Shown here: positions 40,913-50,062 of the stretch, piece after piece
Layout: every line of letters begins with the position of its first letter
Numbering within the stretch: the first letter of the stretch is position 1
Assembly: GCA_964556475.1 (NCBI GenBank)
Contig: CAZKVU010000004.1
Coordinates: forward strand, 1 to 64,000
From: CAZKVU01 sp964556475
GTDB lineage: Bacteria > Patescibacteriota > Microgenomatia > UBA1406 > HO2-37-13b
Reading direction: 5' to 3'
DNA: 64,000 bases
Program-made: the position numbers and the translations under genes
The notes under the pieces: generated by a model
Databases searched by the model: none
The model's input: the letters and a program-made list of their open reading frames with translations, nothing else
What the model was told of the DNA's origin: nothing

Positions 40913-42544
40913 CTAGTTATCGACAATCCAAAACATTTCTTCATCTCTGAACTTAACATGCGTGACCTTGGAGGGATCAACGCTTGAATCGAAATCGTCA
41001 GGATATCCGATATAGGTTACATCTTTCTTATCAAATGGACTCGACATATAAAACTTGTATTTATCAAAAGCTCTTATTTGTGTAAAACCATATTTGTCAG
41101 GATCGGTCAGCTGCAGTGATTTTTGGAAAATTCGAGGATCAATCTGATTATAAAACAGCAGATAGATATATGGCTGACCGTGTTTAAGGGTAATATAGAA
41201 TTCTTTTGTGTCATCATAGTTATCTTTTACATATTGTGCTGTTTCTTTATAACCGCATTGCCATGATCGAGCAGTCAATGCTCTCTTAAAGTAATGAAAC
41301 AAATACATATCCCAGCTCTGAGCAAGGAAAAACATATACCCAGCAAAAATACATACCGCAACTAACCGTTTGTACCGCAAAAGGCCAGAAATAAATGAAT
41401 AAAATCCATAAGACGATATAAAAATTATCGGAAAGATCATGAAATATGTTCTAATCAATGATCTATCTTGCCAGGTCAAGGCATTTGCAAGGGGAGACAT
41501 AAGCAAAATAAGAGAAAGCAGATAGCGATACTGATGTTTATTTTTGAACATAAAATATATTCCAATAAACACAAATAAATATTCTACTGGTGTTATTAAT
41601 CCAATCCCTTCCATGCCAAAACGCGGATTTTTATCTCCACTGATAACCATGAATTCGGGAGTAATCTGCTCGAAATATCGATCAGTCACATCTACAATTC
41701 CTGAAGTGACGTAATTATGAAGAATAAAATTGCCATCCTCGCGGAGTTTTTCATCCAGAATGAGTTTGAAACCATTGTCCTGAAACAAAAATAGTTTTCC
41801 TACACGAGGGGCTCCATATAATGCATCAATTCCGATTGAACCTACTAATAATACGAGTGTTATTGTAATAAACTGAATAGCTATTCCTGAATGCTGCTTT
41901 ATCTTTTTGCCAACCCGTTGGGCTACTATGGCAATATGATAAAGCAAAAATACAACTACAAAAAACCGCCCAAGGTGATATGAATGAGACGCCAATATTA
42001 AACAAATATCTGCAGCGAGCAAAGATCCTGGTTTAAAGGTTTCCTTATATTTAATTGTGAAATAAAGTGCCCACAATAAGAAAAATGCCAACAATACTCC
42101 TTCATGTGCGTGCCGGGAAATGATAAAAATCCAAGGAGCCAAACTTGTAAGATAAGCAGATAATAAAGCAACACGTTTCTTTTTAAAAAGAGCTAAGGCA
42201 ATGATATATACAGTTGGAACAAGCAATATACCAAGCACTTTATTAAGAAGTCGAGTTGAAAAATCATTTAATCCAAAAACCTGAACAAACGGTATTGATA
42301 GATATGTATATAGTGGGAGTTTGTAATCATTGAATGATTGAAATCTCAAAGGCATAAATCTGCCAAATTCGTCTCGACCGGTTTTAAGAATCGAAAAAGC
42401 ATTATATCCAAATGCAACTTCGTCGCTATTTAGACATGCCGGGACCTGAGTGCTTTTATAAAAATGTAGAAATGCTGATATGGACATTGCTACAAGGAGT
42501 AGAAGAATGACTTTTTTATTTTCAACAAAAAGATTTCTGATCAT
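40913..42544 (-). CDS. GT-C (GT39/ArnT-like) polyprenol-dependent glycosyltransferase
   Basis: A 543-aa polytopic membrane protein with 10 or more helices. The first extracytoplasmic loop has the LNSDEVAFGYNAFSILKTGR pattern, with the acidic pair expected for the GT-C catalytic base, then DYKLPLYTYLSIPF. The C-terminal 150 residues are soluble and extracytoplasmic. Such enzymes take a sugar from a polyprenyl phosphate and attach it to a protein, lipid or glycan outside the membrane. The acceptor is unknown. Its ATG overlaps the preceding GT2 stop (ATGA). Confidence 0.82.
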   Translation of the reverse strand: MIRNLFVENKKVILLLLVAMSISAFLHFYKSTQVPACLNSDEVAFGYNAFSILKTGRDEFGRFMPLRFQSFNDYKLPLYTYLSIPFVQVFGLNDFSTRLLNKVLGILLVPTVYIIALALFKKKRVALLSAYLTSLAPWIFIISRHAHEGVLLAFFLLWALYFTIKYKETFKPGSLLAADICLILASHSYHLGRFFVVVFLLYHIAIVAQRVGKKIKQHSGIAIQFITITLVLLVGSIGIDALYGAPRVGKLFLFQDNGFKLILDEKLREDGNFILHNYVTSGIVDVTDRYFEQITPEFMVISGDKNPRFGMEGIGLITPVEYLFVFIGIYFMFKNKHQYRYLLSLILLMSPLANALTWQDRSLIRTYFMIFPIIFISSYGFYSFISGLLRYKRLVAVCIFAGYMFFLAQSWDMYLFHYFKRALTARSWQCGYKETAQYVKDNYDDTKEFYITLKHGQPYIYLLFYNQIDPRIFQKSLQLTDPDKYGFTQIRAFDKYKFYMSSPFDKKDVTYIGYPDDFDSSVDPSKVTHVKFRDEEMFWIVDN

Positions 42545-43452
42545 ATTTGTTCATAGTTAAGTGTAGCAAAAACAGTAGTATCTTTCATTCGTGTGTTTTT
42601 TTGATTTTTGCGTCGTGTCGCGTATGCTTTTGGCAATGACAACAACCCTTCTACAAAAGCCAGAATAAATGTAAAATCGCCTTGTATCATCGTTCGTACT
42701 GAATGAAGTGGAATATTTATAATATGCTGTGCCAGCAAAGTCATATCAGTTATGTTTGTCCAGATAAAGTAAAGCTGATTCCGATAAGCTATTCTCTTTA
42801 TGGTAGCTCTTGAGAAAAAGGTTCCAATTGTTGACTCATGATGGTGCTCAACAACATAATTTTGATCAAATATAATATGCCATCCTTGCTTATATGCTCT
42901 GTACGACACATCAATGTCTTCCCAATAAAATGGCGCATATATATCCCTGAAGCCGCCTAACGTACGAAACATGGAGGCCCTTATTGCAGAAGCTCCACCT
43001 TCTGCCCATGAATTCTGACCTGTTTGAGTATTAGAAGCTTTATCGTGCTGAACAAATCCATTTTTAAAAAACATCCTGTTTTTACCTGTAATGGTTCCAT
43101 TTTTCTCCAGCTGAGCAAATGTAATGGCGAATAAATCAGCATCCTTTTCAAACTTTTCAGACACTTGATTAAAAGAGGATTTTAATACAACATCTGTATT
43201 AAGAAACATGAGAATATCACCCGTGGCTTTTTGAACACCTCTATTCATAGTAGGTCCAAAACCTATATTTTTATCATTTTCTATGATAATGAAGTCGGGA
43301 AATTTCTGTTTAACTTCTTGAGCTATATTTTGCTGTGAACAGTCATCCACAATGATTACTTCATGACCTTTGAAAAATTGTTGATTGTGATGAAGATTTT
43401 TCAAGAAAAGTTCCTTGTTTTTATATACAGGAATGATGACCGAGTACTTCAT
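42541..43452 (-). CDS. Family 2 glycosyltransferase (rhamnosyltransferase-like)
   Basis: A 303-aa cytoplasmic GT2. It has SVIIPVYKNKELF, IIVDDCSQQ, ENDKNIGFGPTMNRGVQKAT, the DxD-like LFLNTDVVL and the acceptor-side YWEDIDVSYRAYKQGW. This NxGfgpaxNrG plus EDxDxxxR pattern is typical of rhamnosyl-type GT2 enzymes. The C-terminal 60 residues are hydrophobic and may bind the membrane. Gap to the upstream GT4 gene is 2 nt. Confidence 0.85.
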   Translation of the reverse strand: MKYSVIIPVYKNKELFLKNLHHNQQFFKGHEVIIVDDCSQQNIAQEVKQKFPDFIIIENDKNIGFGPTMNRGVQKATGDILMFLNTDVVLKSSFNQVSEKFEKDADLFAITFAQLEKNGTITGKNRMFFKNGFVQHDKASNTQTGQNSWAEGGASAIRASMFRTLGGFRDIYAPFYWEDIDVSYRAYKQGWHIIFDQNYVVEHHHESTIGTFFSRATIKRIAYRNQLYFIWTNITDMTLLAQHIINIPLHSVRTMIQGDFTFILAFVEGLLSLPKAYATRRKNQKNTRMKDTTVFATLNYEQI

Positions 43453-43454
43453 AG

Positions 43455-44537
43455 TTATATTTTAAAGTAATCTTTGACATCTTTCTCAAATGCTTGATAC
43501 GAAAATCTTTCTTTAATAAAAGCTCGACCGCTTTGCTGTACATTGAAAAAACTTTCGTCTTTGCTTGATATATATTCGTTGGTTTTGTGAATAAGTTCAT
43601 CAATCGAATCGTAAAGGAAACCGTTTTCGCCTTCGGAAATTAACCGTTTTGGGCCACCCGAGTTATGTGTAAAAACAATACAGCCTGACGCCATCGCCTC
43701 CAATGGTGTTATGCCAAGATGTTCAACCTTAGATGGCTCTTTTTTTTCATTTATGTCAAAGCCTGCAGCATGCCAAAAAATCCGCGACTCCGCATAAAGG
43801 TCTAATAATGATTCAAATGTTGGATTAACAACAAACCTAATATGAGAATCCTTTTTCGCAAGACTCATTAATGTTTTTAATGACTGACGATCAGCTTCAT
43901 CAGCTCCTCCTGCTAGTACAAGCGAATAACTCGAAAATTCTTTGTATTTTTTTCGCAGCCTAATAAATGCTTTGATGAGAACATCCTGCCGTTTTGAATG
44001 CAAATGATCATAAAATCTGCCAACTGATAGAATCGTATTACTCTTTTTACTCATGTCTAACTTGAGGAATTCATTATCAATGTAAGGATGAATGATTGCA
44101 GGTTTTTTTCCAAACCATCGATCAATATATTCAGCTGTAAATGACCCATTACTAATAATTGAAAAGTTGAAAAGCTTTAGCCTATTGATAAATTTCATAT
44201 CGTAAAGATCTGCCTGTGGATACATAGCGAAAATATAATTGTGTTTTGCTTTTGAAATAAAATAGCTCCCATCCGTTACATAAAATAGGTAATCATATTC
44301 CCGAGTTTTCTGCATTTTGCCCAAAACCGATGAAGTCAAGAAAAAGTTAGGAATAATCTGTACATGCTTAAATGACATATGGAGCCTTTTCTCAATTTGA
44401 TCAAGGATAGTTAGGTCGTCCCATACGATGTCAATATCAAAACCAGCGTTATCAAATACTTGGAGAATGGATAAAATATGCCTTTCACCACCTCCCAGAA
44501 TATGTAAATATGGACTATACAGCAGTACTTTCTTCAT
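43455..44537 (-). CDS. Family 4 glycosyltransferase
   Basis: A 360-aa GT-B retaining glycosyltransferase. It has HILGGGERHI at the N-terminus (sugar-acceptor domain), then LSVGRFYDHLHSKRQDVLIK and LGITPLEAMASGCIVFTHNSGG, the E(x7)E-type nucleotide-sugar site. The start is taken at the ATG at 44537 (MKKVLLYSPYLH); the open frame begins earlier but overlaps the upstream GT2 more. Part of a four-gene minus-strand unit with GT2, GT2 and GT39 genes. Confidence 0.86.
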   Translation of the reverse strand: MKKVLLYSPYLHILGGGERHILSILQVFDNAGFDIDIVWDDLTILDQIEKRLHMSFKHVQIIPNFFLTSSVLGKMQKTREYDYLFYVTDGSYFISKAKHNYIFAMYPQADLYDMKFINRLKLFNFSIISNGSFTAEYIDRWFGKKPAIIHPYIDNEFLKLDMSKKSNTILSVGRFYDHLHSKRQDVLIKAFIRLRKKYKEFSSYSLVLAGGADEADRQSLKTLMSLAKKDSHIRFVVNPTFESLLDLYAESRIFWHAAGFDINEKKEPSKVEHLGITPLEAMASGCIVFTHNSGGPKRLISEGENGFLYDSIDELIHKTNEYISSKDESFFNVQQSGRAFIKERFSYQAFEKDVKDYFKI

Positions 44538-45291
44538 ACTTTTCATATAGGAAAATATAGGTAATCGTTTTTGAAAATGCCTGATAAAGCGATTGAATAA
44601 TTCCGTATGTACCATCCATATATCCCCTATTGAGTATTAATCTTCTATATAATTCACCGAGAAATTTTCTAAAAAGCACGATTGTATTCACTTTCTTGTG
44701 CGCCATAAAAAGCAAGTCTGATTCAATATCTTCGTAGGTAGCAGTTTTATTCACAACAAATTCTAATGAGGGCTGAAAATAATGAATAAGCGGATTTTTA
44801 AGAATTCCAGGCTCACCGTTTATCTGCGGGGTAGAGTGAATAGCTTTAGGCCAATCGACAAAGTCTTTTTTTAAGATAAGTCTTATTATATTGTCTGGGT
44901 ACCAACCACCATAGCGTAGCCACCTTTTTCGAGCCATTATATTCTTGCGTGGAACTAGAAAATGAGATTTGTCAGTAGTACCAATTGTCTTCAAAATCTC
45001 ATCTGCTGCCTCCTGTGTTATACGTTCATCCGCATCGAGAATAAGTACCCAGTCGGCATCTACTTTTTCTATGGCAAAATTGCGCGAGGGTTCAACATAA
45101 GACAAATATGGATATGAATAAACCTGAACTCCTGCTTCGAGTGCTAACTGTTTCGTATTGTCTGTGCTTTGTGTGTCGACTACAGTGATATTATCCGTCA
45201 GTAATTGAGCACTTTTAATGCATTCCTGAATATGTTGGCCTTCATTATAAACAGTAATAACCACTCCGAGAGTCTTGTCATTTGTGCTCAT
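44515..45291 (-). CDS. Family 2 glycosyltransferase, WaaE/KdtX-like
   Basis: A 258-aa protein with VVITVYNEGQHIQECI, VDTQSTDNT, the EPSRNFAIE helix, ILDADERIT and a PRKNI...WLRYGGWYPDNIIRL segment. These features match the lipopolysaccharide-core-type GT2 group. It is paralogous to the gene at 47754. The first gene of its unit: a TGA-TATACT extended -10 (45300-45305) lies 8 nt before the ATG. It overlaps the GT4 gene by 23 nt. Confidence 0.84.
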   Translation of the reverse strand: MSTNDKTLGVVITVYNEGQHIQECIKSAQLLTDNITVVDTQSTDNTKQLALEAGVQVYSYPYLSYVEPSRNFAIEKVDADWVLILDADERITQEAADEILKTIGTTDKSHFLVPRKNIMARKRWLRYGGWYPDNIIRLILKKDFVDWPKAIHSTPQINGEPGILKNPLIHYFQPSLEFVVNKTATYEDIESDLLFMAHKKVNTIVLFRKFLGELYRRLILNRGYMDGTYGIIQSLYQAFSKTITYIFLYEKYEESTAV

Positions 45292-45299
45292 GTGTTATG

Positions 45300-45308
45300 A
45301 GTATATCA
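45300..45308 (-). promoter_or_regulatory. Extended -10 promoter of the GT2-GT4-GT2-GT39 unit
   Basis: TGA followed by TATACT (45305-45300), 8 nt before the ATG at 45291. Confidence 0.5.
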
Positions 45309-45346
45309 AAGTGCTGTTGAAGTTTCTCGCTCATTTAACTGTTTTC

Positions 45347-45363
45347 TGCCACAAGATGTGGCA
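45347..45363. promoter_or_regulatory. Operator-like palindrome in a divergent promoter region
   Basis: TGCCACA and TGTGGCA form a perfect 7-bp inverted repeat around AGA. It occupies the -35 position of the gene at 45387 (its -10 is at 45375-45380) and lies about 40 bp upstream of the divergent -10. Its size and place suit a dimeric repressor or activator. No regulator gene is adjacent. Confidence 0.5.
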
Positions 45364-45374
45364 ACTTTGTGAAG

Positions 45375-45380
45375 TATAAT
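45375..45380 (+). promoter_or_regulatory. -10 box of the GT-C gene at 45387 (leaderless geometry)
   Basis: TATAAT with AAAAGC (6 nt) before the ATG at 45387. This spacing supports the ATG at 45387 over the GTG at 45369. Confidence 0.6.
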
Positions 45381-45386
45381 AAAAGC

Positions 45387-46499
45387 ATGCTCGTTGTATA
45401 TTTCACCATTATCCTTCTCTTTTCAATCTATACATATGCGCTGGTTGATCCGAATCTTACACTTATAGCACATCCGCTCTGGGAAATATTCAGAAATAAT
45501 ATGGTTGTTTTGGGCTATTATAATCGCCCAATGTCTGCATTAATATATATCGTTTGCATACTTTTACTGTTTGCGCTCCATATATATTTCATCCGGTCAA
45601 AAAAGAAACTTGATGTTATGAGAATAGGTCTTATTATTGCACTGATTACGATTTTTGCATATCCGCTGTTGTCTCATGATCTTTTTAATTACATGTTTAC
45701 CGGCAAAATTGTTACTCATTATCATGCAAACCCGTATCTCATGCGTGCACTCGATTATCCACATGACGAGTGGACTCGATTTATGCATTGGACACATGTG
45801 ACATATCCTTATGGACCAACATTTTTACCGCTATTGCTCATCCCATCATTAATTGGTTTTTCAAAATTTTCCTTAACATTTATATTGTTCAAGGTTTTCT
45901 TCGCGACTTTTTACCTAATCGCTCTTTACTACTTGAATAAAATTAACAAATGGAGCGCATTATTCTTCGCGACAAACCCGCTTATCATCATTGAAGCATT
46001 GGTGAACAATCATAATGATATTGTTGCCATCGGAATTTCGATCGCAGGAATCTATATGATGTACAAGAATAAAAATAAGCTTGGAAAATTCCTCATGCTT
46101 GTCTCAGGTGGAATTAAATATATTACGTTACCCTTACTGATTGCTGGAAAACCTCATGAAAAATTAACTCGAAATAACCTGCTTGCTATCGCCGGACTCA
46201 TTATTGTTCTTATTCTTGTCAGCTTTAAGAATGGACCATACCCGTGGTACTTCCTTAACTTGTTCATCTTACTTCCATACCTTGGCAAACGTATGAAAGA
46301 TTTTTCACTATTATTTCTAGGCTTACTTCTTTCCTATTATCCATTTGTCGCCCTTGGTGAATGGGACACCTTCAAGTTGACAATGAGTCATAACATAATC
46401 GGTGCGTTTATTATCATTAATGGAATCTTTTTACTTTATCTAAATCGCAGCTGGATTCGTCGCCTGAAGTATAGATTTAAGCCAATCAGAAAGAAGTAA
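45387..46499 (+). CDS. GT-C-like membrane glycosyltransferase (MptA/B- or DUF2029-like)
   Basis: A 370-aa protein with about ten membrane helices. The first long loop has PLLSHDLFNYMFTGKIVTHY and HANPYLMRALDYPHDEW, the H/D..Y.. and NPY pattern of prenol-dependent mannosyltransferases. The sugar is not known. The last 60 nt overlap the 3' end of the convergent flavodoxin gene. Confidence 0.75.
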   Translation: MLVVYFTIILLFSIYTYALVDPNLTLIAHPLWEIFRNNMVVLGYYNRPMSALIYIVCILLLFALHIYFIRSKKKLDVMRIGLIIALITIFAYPLLSHDLFNYMFTGKIVTHYHANPYLMRALDYPHDEWTRFMHWTHVTYPYGPTFLPLLLIPSLIGFSKFSLTFILFKVFFATFYLIALYYLNKINKWSALFFATNPLIIIEALVNNHNDIVAIGISIAGIYMMYKNKNKLGKFLMLVSGGIKYITLPLLIAGKPHEKLTRNNLLAIAGLIIVLILVSFKNGPYPWYFLNLFILLPYLGKRMKDFSLLFLGLLLSYYPFVALGEWDTFKLTMSHNIIGAFIIINGIFLLYLNRSWIRRLKYRFKPIRKK

Positions 46500-46910
46500 C
46501 TCACTTGCTTTTTCGTCACGATAATATCCATCAATGCGCAAAAGGGGTTCGAGAATATTTACCTTTGTTTTGCTCAGAATATCCTTAAGTCCATCTGCAG
46601 ATTGACAGAATTGTGCGTAGGATGAATCACCAAGGGAAAATATGGCACATGTTACGCCGGACAAATCGGTCTTTTCAATTTCCTCCTGCCTGTCGAGGTA
46701 CCATTTGTGTGGTTGACCTTCTTTGTTATTATAAAACCACGTATTTGTTCCAAACAAAATAAGGTCAAATTCTTTGAGATCACCGTATTCAGCCTCCCAG
46801 GCCTCCGTTAATTCTGCCTCAATATTATGATGTGAAAGCTGTGCAGCCAAAAACTCACTTGCGAAGCGCGTTCCTCCGGAGTTTGTTGCGTAAATAATTA
46901 AAGCCTTCAT
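46440..46910 (-). CDS. Flavodoxin
   Basis: A 156-aa FMN-binding electron carrier. The phosphate loop is YATNSGGTRFASEFL, with later FMN-contact loops FGTNTWFYNN and FSLGDSSYAQFC. The ATG at 46910 is set by the fold (MKALIIYATNSGG) and by a TATACT box 6 nt upstream (46917-46922), which overlaps or lies just outside the 3' end of the upstream GT2 gene. The redox partner is not in the window. It sits oddly inside a glycosyltransferase region and overlaps the convergent gene by 60 nt. Confidence 0.88.
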   Translation of the reverse strand: MKALIIYATNSGGTRFASEFLAAQLSHHNIEAELTEAWEAEYGDLKEFDLILFGTNTWFYNNKEGQPHKWYLDRQEEIEKTDLSGVTCAIFSLGDSSYAQFCQSADGLKDILSKTKVNILEPLLRIDGYYRDEKASELLLSDWLKSILQATNPAAI

Positions 46911-46916
46911 ACCTTC

Positions 46917-46922
46917 AGTATA
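46917..46922 (-). promoter_or_regulatory. -10 box of the flavodoxin gene (leaderless geometry)
   Basis: TATACT, 6 nt before the ATG at 46910. A TTGGTC (46946-46941) lies 18 bp upstream, inside the end of the GT2 gene. Confidence 0.55.
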
Positions 46923-46935
46923 TGATAAAAACTGT

Positions 46936-47751
46936 TTATTGACCAAGAAGATAATTTTTGAAAACGTGCGCTCGAGATCGTAGCGGTGCATATCTCAAAG
47001 CAAACCTCAATCGGTTTTTTTTCTGATATTTTTGATGGAATTCCGATCCAGACCCGTCAGTTGATTGAGCATTTTTATGCCATAAAATTACCGATGGATC
47101 ATAATATACTTTCAATCCAGCCCTTTTTGCTTTCATGCTCCAGTCGGCATCCTCAAAATACATAAAGTACTTCTCATCAAGCGGACCTAATGTTTCGAAT
47201 AGCTGCTTATCAAACATCATGAGACAGCCTGTCACGAAGTCTATTTCCTCCAAAGCGTCATATTGACCCTTATCTATCTCATCAACGCCTCTGTGATTCG
47301 TAAATACATTATTCCAATCAACAACTCCACCTGCATACCATATAACTTTTCCCAAGTCTTCCTTTGTGTATCGCTCTTTATGATATTCATACCCTGGGTA
47401 GTAATAAATTTTTCCTCCGATAAGTGATAAAGGGTGTGATTTAATTGTTTGTAAAGCATTATCTACAAAGTCTTCATGTACTTCGACATCATTGTTTATA
47501 CATGCAAAATAATGATAGCCTTGATCTATCGCATTATGCACGCCAACATTTAGGCCGTATGCATATCCTTTATTTTCAGCACGTATAACATCTATACTCA
47601 AACTCTCCTCAACAATTTCTTCAGGTACTGGCGAAACATCCACGATAAATATTTTGAAACTCTGATTACGTGATTTTTTTAAGCTCTTAAGCAGAGCATG
47701 TGTCACAGAATAATTTTTGAAATTTGTTGTAACAATAGCAAGATCATCCAT
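46936..47751 (-). CDS. Family 2 glycosyltransferase (rhamnosyltransferase-like)
   Basis: A 271-aa GT2 with IVTTNFKNYSVTHALLKSL, ENKGYAYGLNVGVHNAID, the INNDVEV metal site, and FMYFEDADWSMKAKRAGLKV on the acceptor side. It is the last gene of a long minus-strand unit starting at 57166. Gap to the upstream GT2 is 2 nt. Confidence 0.86.
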   Translation of the reverse strand: MDDLAIVTTNFKNYSVTHALLKSLKKSRNQSFKIFIVDVSPVPEEIVEESLSIDVIRAENKGYAYGLNVGVHNAIDQGYHYFACINNDVEVHEDFVDNALQTIKSHPLSLIGGKIYYYPGYEYHKERYTKEDLGKVIWYAGGVVDWNNVFTNHRGVDEIDKGQYDALEEIDFVTGCLMMFDKQLFETLGPLDEKYFMYFEDADWSMKAKRAGLKVYYDPSVILWHKNAQSTDGSGSEFHQKYQKKNRLRFALRYAPLRSRAHVFKNYLLGQ

Positions 47752-47753
47752 AT

Positions 47754-48626
47754 TTATTTAAGAAGTTTATTGATCAACCTACTCTTTAAATCTTTTTTGC
47801 TCCAGTGCAAAACAGCCAGCAATCCATTCTTAAAATATATGTAAGGTGCAGATTTAATATTGGACTTCTCATCAATATATTTATTATTTTCCCACCAATA
47901 AAAGTACACAAAGAAAGGATAAAACATCTGTAGAATTGACAGCACAAAGCCATGAATACCATCTTTATATCCTTGTGCGTAATAATATCTGCTGACAAAC
48001 TCATCAAGAGCTGCATGAATCGCTACTGAAAGGGAATATGAGTCGTTCTTTTTTTTCTCAGCCGCTTCGGCTTTTGCATATCGAATCATCTTTGTCACAA
48101 AATGATCAACCGAATCATAATTATGATGTGTTATTGCATTTTCTTCAGATGCTGCAAGATCAATTCCTTTACCTTGTGTTGTTGGGACTGAATGAAGGTG
48201 GGTCGACCATGTGACAGATCCTTTTTTGAAAAATCTCAATTGATAATCAGGCCACCAGCGTGAATGTTCAATCCATCTACCAAAGATAATATTCTTTCTG
48301 GGAATTCGTACATAATCATATTCCTGAGCATATTTTTTCAATTCATCAATAAGTCCACCTGTCACCATTTCATCTGGATCAACAACCAAAATATATTCCG
48401 ATTGAGCTTCTTTGTGCATTTGTTCCCGTGCTAATTCAACATAATCAACATGATGAATCGGAAGTATTCTTGCTTTTGTTTTTTTAACGAAATCCAGTTG
48501 CTCCTGCGTCATCGTGTTATTTGCAACAATGATTTCATCCACATAATCCTGATAGGATTCTAGTGATTCCTGAAGATATCCCAAACTGTCTGTTCCGCTA
48601 ACAACAGTAATCGCAGTGATTGTCAT
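47754..48626 (-). CDS. Family 2 glycosyltransferase, WaaE/KdtX-like
   Basis: A 290-aa GT2 with VDPDEMVTG as its metal-binding region, RIPRKNIIFGRWIEHSRWWP, DYQLRFFKKGSVTWSTHLHS and a C-terminal YKDGIHGFVLSILQMFYPF. It shares these segments with the gene at 44515, so the two are paralogues. The ATG overlaps the flippase stop by 4 nt. Confidence 0.83.
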   Translation of the reverse strand: MTITAITVVSGTDSLGYLQESLESYQDYVDEIIVANNTMTQEQLDFVKKTKARILPIHHVDYVELAREQMHKEAQSEYILVVDPDEMVTGGLIDELKKYAQEYDYVRIPRKNIIFGRWIEHSRWWPDYQLRFFKKGSVTWSTHLHSVPTTQGKGIDLAASEENAITHHNYDSVDHFVTKMIRYAKAEAAEKKKNDSYSLSVAIHAALDEFVSRYYYAQGYKDGIHGFVLSILQMFYPFFVYFYWWENNKYIDEKSNIKSAPYIYFKNGLLAVLHWSKKDLKSRLINKLLK

Positions 48627-50062
48627 TCTTTTCGCATAATATGTAACGCTTCTTCGGTAATATTGATTTTAAAAACTAATCTCAAAAGTGCAAAATAGGA
48701 AACTGCGCCGAGAACTATAACTACTAGTATACCGAGATAATGACGAAGACCCAAATATGTTCCAACAATTGATAAAAACATACCCATTATGGTGCCGGAA
48801 ATGATAAACGGGCTTATTTGCCTTAATATGTCAAATTTCACTTCCTTTCGCGCCATATATACAACAATAATCGAGCTCAATGAAAGGATGAACACAAGAG
48901 TCGGGAATCCGTACATACCCAATAAATGTGTTAATGGTGCAATAAGTACCCAGGTCATACCAGTCCATAAGAACATAAAGGCAAACGAGATTTTAACCTT
49001 TCCAATACCATTAAAGAAATTAATAAATGGTGTGGAATAACTTGATAGAAAACCAGAAGCGGCAAATATATAAAAGAGAGGCAAAGCAGCTTTCCATTTC
49101 TGATACTTTGGAATGATTTCTACTAAATATGGCATTACAATAATGAGTCCAATTGTAGCTGGAAACATAATGAGCGTTTGATACCGAAGCAGCTTCTCAA
49201 TAAGATTTTTCTGTTTGTCCTTATCTTTTTGAAATCGGGCAAAAACAGGGAAAATAACCCTGCTGACATTATCCATGATAATACGCAAAGGCGACTCTGC
49301 CCACTTTTTTGCCCAGCCGATAAAGCCAAGCGCCTCAAAACCAATAACTTTACCAAGGAAAAGATTGACAAACTCGTCTTTTACCAATGCTAAAAACGAC
49401 ATGGATTGGAATGGAACTCCAAAAGACAAAAGGTGTCGAGCGCTTTTCCGAGAAAAACCAATCTTTGGAATCCAGAATGATAGTGAATATATAAGTATTA
49501 CCCCGATAATAGCTCGTGCAACAACGCTATATGCGAAACTCAAAAGTCCAAAGCCTTGCCATGCAAAAAATATAACCGACATATAAAACACTGTGTTCTC
49601 AACAATCTGAACCAAAACAATCTTTTGAAACTGAATCTTACGCTCCAGAAAAACAGACGGAATAGTTTTGAGCGACGACAAAAAAAATGATCCAAGTAGA
49701 GACCAATATAGTATTTTGCCTTCAGGCGGTAGTTTATAAAACGACATAACGAAATCAGTTGCGAAGTAAGCAAGCGTCAATGCTGTTATGATGAGCGCCT
49801 GCTGAATAGTGAAAGCTGTTTTGACATCATCGTCATCTATTTCCTTCCGCTGGATAAGTGATGCGGCAAGCCCTATGTCAGAAAAATAATTGAGCAAAGC
49901 AATAATAGAAAGGACTGTGATGTAAATACCAAAAATTTTCGGATCGAGGAATATTGTTAAGGCAATGTTTGCTGCAAATCCAAGAGCCGCAGAGTAACCA
50001 CTCTGAAAAAAAAGACTCAAAACGCTGATGATGCTATTTTTCTTTACTACTTTTTCGTCCAT
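48623..50062 (-). CDS. Wzx-type polysaccharide flippase (MOP superfamily)
   Basis: A 479-aa protein with about 12-14 membrane helices. It moves undecaprenyl-PP-linked glycan units across the membrane. SVLSLFFQSGYSAALGFAAN, LDPKIFGIYITVLSIIALLN and YFSDIGLAASLIQRKEID form the N-terminal signature of polysaccharide export proteins. The start is the ATG at 50062; a TTG four codons earlier is an alternative. It overlaps the upstream GT-C gene by 29 nt. No Wzy polymerase was recognised, though a GT-C-like neighbour could fill that role. Confidence 0.88.
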   Translation of the reverse strand: MDEKVVKKNSIISVLSLFFQSGYSAALGFAANIALTIFLDPKIFGIYITVLSIIALLNYFSDIGLAASLIQRKEIDDDDVKTAFTIQQALIITALTLAYFATDFVMSFYKLPPEGKILYWSLLGSFFLSSLKTIPSVFLERKIQFQKIVLVQIVENTVFYMSVIFFAWQGFGLLSFAYSVVARAIIGVILIYSLSFWIPKIGFSRKSARHLLSFGVPFQSMSFLALVKDEFVNLFLGKVIGFEALGFIGWAKKWAESPLRIIMDNVSRVIFPVFARFQKDKDKQKNLIEKLLRYQTLIMFPATIGLIIVMPYLVEIIPKYQKWKAALPLFYIFAASGFLSSYSTPFINFFNGIGKVKISFAFMFLWTGMTWVLIAPLTHLLGMYGFPTLVFILSLSSIIVVYMARKEVKFDILRQISPFIISGTIMGMFLSIVGTYLGLRHYLGILVVIVLGAVSYFALLRLVFKINITEEALHIMRKE

